A stretch of DNA of 64,000 nucleotides, from assembly GCA_020634215.1 (NCBI GenBank), contig JACKCD010000019.1, positions 1 to 64,000 of the forward strand. The letters run 5' to 3'. Position 1 is the stretch's first letter, and every line of letters starts with the position of its first letter. The DNA comes from Ardenticatenaceae bacterium. Its GTDB lineage: Bacteria; Chloroflexota; Anaerolineae; Promineifilales; Promineifilaceae. Both the position numbers and the translations under genes were made by a program. Of this stretch, positions 16,543 through 23,085 are shown in pieces. The notes under the pieces are model-generated. The model did not search any database, was not told where the DNA came from, and worked only from the letters and a program-made list of their open reading frames with translations.

Positions 16543-17515
16543 TAAGAAAGTTCTGCTGCGCGTTGAGAATTTAAAGAAGCATTTTCCCATTATGCGTGGG
16601 ATTTTTCGCCGTCAGGTGGGGGCTGTGAAGGCGGTTGATGGGTTGACGTTTGATGTTTATGAGGGGGAAACATTGGGGATGGTGGGTGAGAGTGGTTGTG
16701 GGAAGTCTACGGCCGGCCGTACCATCTTACAGCTTTACCCGATAACGGATGGCAGCATTCATTTTGAGGGGCGCGATTTGGCCGCGCTGGCACCGGACGA
16801 ATTGCGTAAGGTTCGGCCCCGGATGCAGATGATTTTTCAGGATCCACAGGCGTGTTTGAACCCGCGTATGACGGTTGGCAGCATTATTTCCGAGCCGCTG
16901 GATGAGCATAGCGTGGTGAGCGGCGAAAAGAAGCGGGAGCGGGTGCAGGAGCTGCTGAAATTGGTGGGGTTGAACCCTAACCATGCCAATCGGTACCCAC
17001 ATGAGTTTTCGGGTGGGCAGCGGCAGCGTATTGGGATTGCGCGGGCGTTGGCGTTGAACCCGAAGTTTATTGTGTGTGATGAGCCAATTGCGGCACTGGA
17101 TGTTTCGATTCAGGCGCAAGTGGTGAACTTGTTGGAGGATTTGCAGGCGGAGCTGGGGCTGACTTATCTCTTTATTTCCCATGACTTGAGTATGATTCGC
17201 CACATTTCGGATCGAGTGGCGGTGATGTATTTGGGAAAAATTATGGAGTTGGCGAACAGCCATGATTTGTATCGAGACCCGCTTCATCCTTATACGCAGG
17301 CATTGTTATCGGCTGTTCCGGTGCCAGATCCGAATTTAGAGGCGAAGCGGGAACGGATTATTTTGACGGGGGATGTGCCTAGCCCAGCGAACCCGCCATC
17401 AGGATGTGTGTTCCATACACGCTGCCCGGTAGCCGTGGAGGTTTGCCGCCAGGCGATTCCGGAGTGGCGTGAACTGCGGGCAGAGCATTGGGTGTCGTGT
17501 CATTTGGCTGAATAG
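16532..17515 (+). CDS. Oligopeptide/dipeptide ABC transporter ATP-binding protein (OppF/DppF-like)
   Basis: A 327-residue partner ATPase with Walker A GESGCGKS, signature FSGGQRQRI, Walker B FIVCDEPIAALD and the same C-terminal extension (SGCVFHTRCPVAVEVC). AAAGGAG precedes the ATG, which lies inside the 3' end of the OppD-like gene. The two are therefore coupled and should form the ATPase heterodimer. The operon ends at a hairpin terminator at 17554, before the solute-binding protein gene. Confidence 0.92.
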   Translation: MTADKKVLLRVENLKKHFPIMRGIFRRQVGAVKAVDGLTFDVYEGETLGMVGESGCGKSTAGRTILQLYPITDGSIHFEGRDLAALAPDELRKVRPRMQMIFQDPQACLNPRMTVGSIISEPLDEHSVVSGEKKRERVQELLKLVGLNPNHANRYPHEFSGGQRQRIGIARALALNPKFIVCDEPIAALDVSIQAQVVNLLEDLQAELGLTYLFISHDLSMIRHISDRVAVMYLGKIMELANSHDLYRDPLHPYTQALLSAVPVPDPNLEAKRERIILTGDVPSPANPPSGCVFHTRCPVAVEVCRQAIPEWRELRAEHWVSCHLAE

Positions 17516-17552
17516 AAACGGCCGTTTTTCCCCTAACCTATATAATTACTCT

Positions 17553-17584
17553 AAAGGCACTTGCTGACAGCGAGTGCCTTTTTT
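17553..17584 (+). terminator. Rho-independent terminator after oppDF-like operon
   Basis: AAGGCACTTGCT pairs with its near-complement around a short loop (GACA), and the 3' arm ends in TTTTTT. It separates the ATPase pair from the solute-binding protein gene. Confidence 0.85.
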
Positions 17585-17651
17585 GTTGCCTCCACACCGA
17601 CAAAAAGAGTCTTTTTGGTGACAAATTGGTTAAATAAAAGTGTCAAAATGG

Positions 17652-17680
17652 TTGCAAATTGGTTTTGCCTGTGCTATAGT
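17652..17680 (+). promoter_or_regulatory. Promoter of the solute-binding protein gene
   Basis: A -35-like TTGCAA (17652-17657) and a -10 TATAGT (17675-17680) are 17 bases apart. Transcription would start about 17687, with GAGGAGG at 17711-17717 as ribosome site. The gene is thus expressed independently of the ATPases. Confidence 0.7.
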
Positions 17681-17723
17681 GCTGCCCATATGCTGACAAA
17701 CCATTTACCTGAGGAGGTTTTTT

Positions 17724-19580
17724 ATGAAGAAAAAGAGATGTTTATTGCTGGTGGTGGCGGGAATAACGGCCGTTTTGCTCGCTGCCTGCCAACCCCAAAC
17801 TGTTGAAGTCACCCGTGTCGTTACCGAAACCGAAGTGGTACAGGGGGAAACTGTTGAAGTGACCCGCGTCGTCACCGAAACCGAAACCGTCACTGAGCAA
17901 GTCGAAGTGACCCGCGTCGTCGAAAGCCCAACCACACGTGGTGAAGGTGGCACACTGTCCATCATTTACTGGCAAGCCGCCTCCACCCTCAACCCCTACC
18001 TGTCCGGTGGCACCAAAGATACTGATGCCGCAACCTTGGTGCTAGAGCCATTGGCGCGTTATGACGAAACCGGTGCCCTCATCCCCTGGCTGGCCGAAGA
18101 ACTGCCCACAGTCGAAAATGGTGGTATTTCTGAAGACCTCATGAGCATCACCTGGAAGCTGCGCCAAGGGATTGTCTGGTCAGACGACACACCGCTGACC
18201 GCCGAGGATGTGGTGTTTACGGGCGAATATTGTATGCACCCTGACGCTGGCTGCTCCCAGCTTACCCAATTTCAGGATGTTGCCAGTGTCGAGGCGATTG
18301 ATGCCACCACCGTTCGCGTCAACTTCTCAGTGCCAAAGCCATATCCTTATGGCCCTTTTGTCAGTTCGTTGGTACCCATTTTGCAAAAAGCCCAGTTTGA
18401 AAACTGCTTGGGTGTAAATGCCCAAAATTGCAACGACGAAAACTTTGCCCCCATTGGCACCGGCCCCTTTGTTGTAACCGAGTTTCGTCCTAACGATGTG
18501 GCTTTGTTTACCGTTAACGATAGTTACCGCGACCCCAATAAACCATACTTTGCTGAAGTATTTTTGAAAGGGGGTGGTGACGCAGCTTCTGCCGCTCGCA
18601 GCGTTTTGGAGGTAGGGGAGGCTGATTACGCCTGGAATTTGCAGATTGAGCCAGAAGTCTTGCGCTCTATGGAACTGGCGGGACAGGGGAAAGTAGTGGC
18701 CGCGTTTGCTGGAAACGTTGAGCGCATCCTCATCAACCTGACCAATCCTGACCCTGCCTTAGGCGAACAGCGTTCTGAGTGGACGGCCGATAATGCCAAC
18801 CCCCATCCCTTCCTCACCGATCCAGCCGTGCGGCAGGCATTGTCGCTGGCAATTGACCGCAACACCATTGCCTCTCATCTCTATGGCAGTGCCGGGCAGG
18901 CCACCTGCAACGTTTTGCCTGCGCCAGCCGTTTATGTCTCGACTGCCAATGACGGTTGCCTGACGCAAGATATCGAAGCCGCCAACCAACTGCTAGACGA
19001 AGCTGGCTGGGTGCTTGGTGCCGATGGCGTGCGGGCAAAAGATGGTGTCCGCTTGAGCATGTTGTACCAAACATCTACCAACTCGGTGCGACAAAGCACC
19101 CAGGCGTTGGTGAAGCAGTGGTGGGAAGCGATTGGGGTGGAAACGGAGCTTCGCAGCATTGATGCGGCCGTGTTCTTTGGCGGTGATCCGGCCAGCCCCG
19201 ATACCTATGGTAAGTTTTTTGCTGATGTGGAAATGTTTACCAATGGGGCTTCCAGTCCTGACCCGGAAACGTATATGGGCAACTGGCGCTGTTCGGAGAT
19301 TGCACGGACGGAGAATAATTGGTTGGGCAACAATATTCCTCGTTTTTGCAGCGAAGCGTATGATGCGTTGGCGGGGCAGATGGCGGAAACGGCCGTTCTT
19401 GAAGACCGCGCCGAACTTGCCAAACAGATGAACGATATTCTGGTGCAAGAATATGTCCTACTCCCCTTGGTGCATCGCGGCAGCGTCTCGGCGCACAGCA
19501 ACAGCCTGCTCGGCGTTCGTATCAACGGTTGGGATTCAGAACTGTGGAACATTGCCGACTGGACACGGGCCAGTAATTAG
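17724..19580 (+). CDS. ABC transporter solute-binding lipoprotein, family 5 (peptide-type)
   Basis: A 618-residue extracytoplasmic receptor. The lipoprotein signal ends at LLAAC with Cys22. After it come three copies of a VEVTRVV(T/E)-type repeat (about residues 27-68), a linker often seen in Chloroflexota binding proteins. The rest is a family 5 SBP (SBP_bac_5), recognisable from LSIIYWQAASTLNPYL, LTAEDVVFTGEYCM and the later RQALSLAIDR segment. It should capture peptides or similar solutes for the OppDF-like ATPases immediately upstream. It has its own promoter and ribosome site, giving the usual excess of binding protein. The permeases are missing from this locus. Confidence 0.9.
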   Translation: MKKKRCLLLVVAGITAVLLAACQPQTVEVTRVVTETEVVQGETVEVTRVVTETETVTEQVEVTRVVESPTTRGEGGTLSIIYWQAASTLNPYLSGGTKDTDAATLVLEPLARYDETGALIPWLAEELPTVENGGISEDLMSITWKLRQGIVWSDDTPLTAEDVVFTGEYCMHPDAGCSQLTQFQDVASVEAIDATTVRVNFSVPKPYPYGPFVSSLVPILQKAQFENCLGVNAQNCNDENFAPIGTGPFVVTEFRPNDVALFTVNDSYRDPNKPYFAEVFLKGGGDAASAARSVLEVGEADYAWNLQIEPEVLRSMELAGQGKVVAAFAGNVERILINLTNPDPALGEQRSEWTADNANPHPFLTDPAVRQALSLAIDRNTIASHLYGSAGQATCNVLPAPAVYVSTANDGCLTQDIEAANQLLDEAGWVLGADGVRAKDGVRLSMLYQTSTNSVRQSTQALVKQWWEAIGVETELRSIDAAVFFGGDPASPDTYGKFFADVEMFTNGASSPDPETYMGNWRCSEIARTENNWLGNNIPRFCSEAYDALAGQMAETAVLEDRAELAKQMNDILVQEYVLLPLVHRGSVSAHSNSLLGVRINGWDSELWNIADWTRASN

Positions 19581-19659
19581 CAGCATGGGTGAGTAGATGG
19601 GGGGAAAACGGCCGTTTTTGTAAACGGCTACATCCTTTGCTTTTTCATTATCTCCTGGC

Positions 19660-19696
19660 AAAGAGCAGCTTGTGTAAATGACATAAGCTGCTCTTT
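19660..19696 (+). terminator. Terminator-like hairpin after the solute-binding protein gene
   Basis: AAAGAGCAGCTT pairs perfectly with AAGCTGCTCTTT across a 13-nt loop. The following T tract is interrupted, so termination efficiency is uncertain. Confidence 0.65.
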
Positions 19697-19861
19697 CCAC
19701 TTTTTGCCAACATTATGTTAAAATCGTAAGCTTGTTCTTAACATCTATGTGTAAAATGATACCTTGAAGAAGTAGTAAACTCTCTTAATAATCTTGCTGT
19801 TTGGGCTAAAATTTTGTGCAAAGCAGTACCGATGTCACGGGAGGCTACAACATGACATAAC

Positions 19862-19890
19862 CTTGACTTAACCTTAAGTCAAGTTATAAT
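19862..19890 (+). promoter_or_regulatory. Promoter with palindromic operator, leaderless M23-like gene
   Basis: TTGACT (19863-19868) and TATAAT (19885-19890) are 16 bases apart. A perfect 10-bp inverted repeat, CTTGACTTAA/TTAAGTCAAG (19862-19871, 19874-19883), covers the -35 and most of the spacer, the position of a repressor operator. The ATG at 19900 lies nine bases after the -10, so the message should be leaderless. Confidence 0.75.
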
Positions 19891-19899
19891 GGTGCTATT

Positions 19900-21180
19900 A
19901 TGTCTCCTTCCGTCATGGCGGCATTGATCCCGGAGTGGTTTAGAACCTGGATCCGTTATCAGCTTATCCCGGCTCTAGGCTTTCAACCGCAGCAGCTTGC
20001 CGTAGGCGTATTACGAGGCGCTTTTGATACGCTTTTACTGGTTTTTCTTGGGTTAGGTTTTCTCACCGGTGGTCGCCTATATATGAACGGTGAATATGCT
20101 TTGCCCAGGCAGGTGCAGTCGGATGTATTGAAATGGGCACCAGTTGCGGATCATATAGCACGGAAGGCAGATGTTCCCCGCGAAGTACCGTTAGTGTTGT
20201 GGTTCAAAGAAAATAGTATGCGGAGTGAAAACCCAGAGAACTGCACTGGCATCATTGGTGCCTACGATTTAGTACGTTCTGGGGAGGCTCCTTGCTTTAC
20301 ACCAGGCCCTGTCTCTGATATTGAAGTTAGCCAGCAGCTTACAATCGCGGCAACTCAGTTTAAAGAGCGGTGCCCTGAAATTAGTTATTGGACGCAAAGT
20401 CCCGAGCTCATTAAAAAATGTTATTTTGCCTATAATGCTGGTGCAGGGGCAGCGGCACGTCTGGATGCAAACCAATCGGCGTATGTGATGAACAATTACA
20501 GTGCGTCATATCAAAACATGGTTTATTCAGATGTGGAGTTGGGGACAGTTCAAGTAACGGCACTAGGGGCATGGCCGACGCATTTGGCGATGCAGAGTTT
20601 GATTGTGTCGCAAATGGATGTAGAAGAACGGCCGTTTTCCCTCGCCCTAGTTGATATGAGCACCCGTCTGTACGATTGGGTTGCCGGCACTACCCTTGGT
20701 TGGGGCTTTGGCAGTTTCGATGACCGTACCAAACTGATTTTCCCCGGTGAACGCAGTTTGGCATATGAAACATGTTTAGAATCCCCACATCTTCTTGGCA
20801 ACCCACGGCTTCGGCCTCGGCTGAACCCCGTATCCGAAGACCCTGTTCTAACGCAGGATGTACATGGGTGCAGCTACAGCTTACCCGGTATTGACATTAC
20901 TAGTTCTAACCGACGTGCCATCTTACGTGCACCAATGGAAGGCAATGTCACTACCTACACAGACGTTTGGCAAAATACAACGATTCGCATTGAAAACGAC
21001 GAATGGGTTGTCTGGCTGCTGCATCCCCGATCCTATCTTGTGGAAGAAGGGAAGGTAACACGCGGACAACCCGTCGGTGTCATGGGTTCTGTAGGCTATT
21101 CAACAGGCCCTCACGTTCACTACACTGTTTACGATAAGATACGGGAACAATTTGTCGATCCAAGTCTCTTTGTTCCCTAA
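19900..21180 (+). CDS. Membrane protein with degenerate M23 (LytM-like) C-terminal domain
   Basis: A 426-residue protein. One TM segment lies near residues 35-60. A middle region (about 95-230) has a lysozyme/transglycosylase flavour (LVLWFKENSMRSENP, CYFAYNAGAGAAAR) but is not firmly assignable. The C-terminal ~110 residues follow the M23 peptidase pattern, ending in GYSTGPHVHYTVYD. The second metal motif HVH is kept. In the first motif (normally HxGxD) the His is replaced: the sequence reads LPGID. The domain may therefore be a non-catalytic, divisome-type LytM domain. The gene heads a cell-surface group with the LysM and two-TM genes. The start is set by the leaderless promoter. Confidence 0.75.
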   Translation: MSPSVMAALIPEWFRTWIRYQLIPALGFQPQQLAVGVLRGAFDTLLLVFLGLGFLTGGRLYMNGEYALPRQVQSDVLKWAPVADHIARKADVPREVPLVLWFKENSMRSENPENCTGIIGAYDLVRSGEAPCFTPGPVSDIEVSQQLTIAATQFKERCPEISYWTQSPELIKKCYFAYNAGAGAAARLDANQSAYVMNNYSASYQNMVYSDVELGTVQVTALGAWPTHLAMQSLIVSQMDVEERPFSLALVDMSTRLYDWVAGTTLGWGFGSFDDRTKLIFPGERSLAYETCLESPHLLGNPRLRPRLNPVSEDPVLTQDVHGCSYSLPGIDITSSNRRAILRAPMEGNVTTYTDVWQNTTIRIENDEWVVWLLHPRSYLVEEGKVTRGQPVGVMGSVGYSTGPHVHYTVYDKIREQFVDPSLFVP

Positions 21181-21225
21181 AAATGTATTCTTTATGGAAT
21201 GCATTTAAGAAAAGGAGTTTACCTA

Positions 21226-21768
21226 ATGAATTTAACAGAACTTCTCAAATTTTTGCCATTGTTGATTGGTGCCTTTTTAGCTTATCATCTAATTTTTAAG
21301 CAAAACCTGCCAACAAAAAACATTGGGTCTATTCTTACCTATTTTGTTGGGATCATTATTGTCTTTGTGGCAATTAGCTGGCTTATTACAACTTTCCTGG
21401 CGGGTTGGGCAACCGACATGCTGCAAGCTGGCACAACCTCTGCCGAATGGCAGCAATTTATCAATCAGAGCGAGAATGTGGTTGAAGATGCTTTTGCCAG
21501 CGATGGTTCTGGTGGCAGTACCGTGCAGGTTCAGCAGCCACAATCTCAGATTATCGTTTTGACCCCCACGCCGTCTTCAGGTACCGATCTGGGTGGAACA
21601 CGGGCGATTACGGGGAGCGGTGGTACATACACTGTGGCTGCCGGAGATACCCTGTTTGATATTGCCAAGCGCAATGGCACAACCGTTGATGCGATTATGG
21701 CACAAAACGGATTGTCAACGACGACCATTTACCCTGGACAGCAGCTAGTAATTCCGGCTTCGCAATAG
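21226..21768 (+). CDS. Two-TM membrane protein with C-terminal LysM domain
   Basis: A 180-residue protein. Two hydrophobic segments (about 5-22 and 35-58) are followed by a Gln/Ser/Thr-rich linker and a LysM domain, YTVAAGDTLFDIAKRNGTT through YPGQQLVIP (about 133-177). LysM domains bind N-acetylglucosamine-containing glycans, mainly peptidoglycan. AAAGGAG precedes the ATG at 21226 and decides the start over an ATG nine codons upstream. The gene follows the M23-like gene by 45 bases and is probably cotranscribed with it. Confidence 0.85.
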   Translation: MNLTELLKFLPLLIGAFLAYHLIFKQNLPTKNIGSILTYFVGIIIVFVAISWLITTFLAGWATDMLQAGTTSAEWQQFINQSENVVEDAFASDGSGGSTVQVQQPQSQIIVLTPTPSSGTDLGGTRAITGSGGTYTVAAGDTLFDIAKRNGTTVDAIMAQNGLSTTTIYPGQQLVIPASQ

Positions 21769-21808
21769 ACGTTGATTGGTTTAGCTACATGACGGGGTTT
21801 TAGGACGT

Positions 21809-22450
21809 ATGGAAAGGGTTATTCGTCTCTGGAAGCTGTTGCCGGATGGATTTCGCTGGAATCTGGAAGATACGTTTCAGCCAGAAGACATTAGCGACCG
21901 TTTGCTTCCTGGTGAGCAGGCTGTGTTGGAGATACGGCCTGCTTGGTACCGCGATATCTTTGGTACAATTGTGTTCCGCTTTATTCGGTGGATATTGCTC
22001 CTGACGTTGCTGTTGATTCTGCTTGTTTTTTACCTCGCTTTTCAGCAGCGTGCCCTGCCCGTAACAACTGCCTTACTGTATAGTGCCGTTCCTTTTGCTT
22101 TGTTTATCGTTGTTTTCCTGTTTGGGATCAAGGAGCGAATTGCCTATAATCAGTGGCGTATTTTAAAAACAAACGCCCGGTTGATTATTTCCCAACCACA
22201 GAAAAACGCCTTTCCGCTGGTAGATAACATTGAGCTAGATGGTTTGCCAAAAGTGTTGGACACAAACTGGTCTCCAAGACCACTTTGGCGTATTTTTCAG
22301 TTCTTTACGGGTGCTCGTGACCTGTACCTGAGTATGACAGCCTTTAAGTTTGTTGATGGCACGGCTAAGGCAGGAGATGCTATCATTATCCCTGACGTAA
22401 TGCCCAACGACGTTTTTGAATTAAAACAACTGGTGTTCAAGGTAAAGTAA
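21809..22450 (+). CDS. Membrane protein with PH-like C-terminal domain, function unknown
   Basis: A 213-residue protein with two adjacent TM helices (about residues 58-82 and 92-112). The flanking soluble parts resemble bacterial PH-type (bPH/DUF304-like) membrane proteins: RPAWYRDIFGTIVFRFIRW before the helices, and TNARLIISQPQKNAFPLVDNIELDGL after them. I cannot assign a function. It ends a three-gene run with the M23-like and LysM genes and stops at a strong terminator. Confidence 0.7.
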   Translation: MERVIRLWKLLPDGFRWNLEDTFQPEDISDRLLPGEQAVLEIRPAWYRDIFGTIVFRFIRWILLLTLLLILLVFYLAFQQRALPVTTALLYSAVPFALFIVVFLFGIKERIAYNQWRILKTNARLIISQPQKNAFPLVDNIELDGLPKVLDTNWSPRPLWRIFQFFTGARDLYLSMTAFKFVDGTAKAGDAIIIPDVMPNDVFELKQLVFKVK

Positions 22451-22472
22451 TTCTTTTTCTTAAAATGAGCGA

Positions 22473-22500
22473 AAAGCCCGGTTTTACCGGGCTTTTTTTT
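22473..22500. terminator. Terminator between convergent genes
   Basis: AAAGCCCGG pairs with CCGGGCTTT across a 5-nt loop and is followed by eight T. A-rich sequence on the other side also allows some function for the convergent cold-shock-domain gene. Confidence 0.9.
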
Positions 22501-22508
22501 GCCAAACG

Positions 22509-22967
22509 CTAAGCTGGTAATTCGCCAATATATGCTTCCAGGTCTGTCGCTTCGGGACCTTTGAAGGTTTCCTCAACATCATAAAGGACCCAGGCGCCTT
22601 CCTGCAATATTTCAGAGGGAATTTCCAGTCCCGATTCGTGGAAGAAAATTTCTTCGCCCCCACCACGCATAATGAAGCCATATTTTTTGCGGACGTTATA
22701 CCATTTGACGCGCCCAATGTACTTTCCAGTTAAGGGGTCAATTTGAATAGATGCTGGTTCGGCGATCTCCTGCGTTGTAGTTGGGATAGATGAGCGGGAT
22801 GAGTCAGCGGCTGGTTGTGAGGATGATCTCGATGGTTTTTGTCTAAGCTTTGCCAAGGCGGCTGGCTCGACAGGTAGCCCAGCCTGACTGAGCATTCGCT
22901 GCATTTCTACGGTAAAAACAAATTGGTTGCCATTTTCATCTGTTGCCCACGTGTCTCGAAAGTTCAT
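22509..22967 (-). CDS. Cold-shock-domain protein with long N-terminal extension
   Basis: A 152-residue protein. The C-terminal ~65 residues match a cold-shock domain: GRVKWYNVRKKYGFI (RNP1-like KKYGFI), EEIFFHESGL (RNP2-like) and a YDVEETFKGPEA end. The N-terminal ~80 residues are Ser/Pro/Gln-rich and do not resemble standard CspA (about 67 residues in total). The domain binds single-stranded RNA or DNA. It lies just downstream of the gyrase A-like gene on the same strand, but the 118-base gap gives no evidence of cotranscription. Confidence 0.82.
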   Translation of the reverse strand: MNFRDTWATDENGNQFVFTVEMQRMLSQAGLPVEPAALAKLRQKPSRSSSQPAADSSRSSIPTTTQEIAEPASIQIDPLTGKYIGRVKWYNVRKKYGFIMRGGGEEIFFHESGLEIPSEILQEGAWVLYDVEETFKGPEATDLEAYIGELPA

Positions 22968-23085
22968 TGTTCTTAGTCTCCATCATTCTATATCTGCGGG
23001 ATTATTCACTAGAAGTTTGAGAGAAGGATTTCCTGCAAGAATTGATCAGCATTAAACGGGTAACGTTTAAATAGAGTGCAGGTTG

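Larger units (their letters stand above)
19581..19899. other. Intergenic region with terminator and leaderless promoter
   Basis: These 319 bases hold an AACGGCCGTT palindrome near 19608, a terminator-like hairpin at 19660-19696, an AT-rich stretch without features I recognise, and a promoter with an embedded inverted repeat at 19862-19890. Confidence 0.7.
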
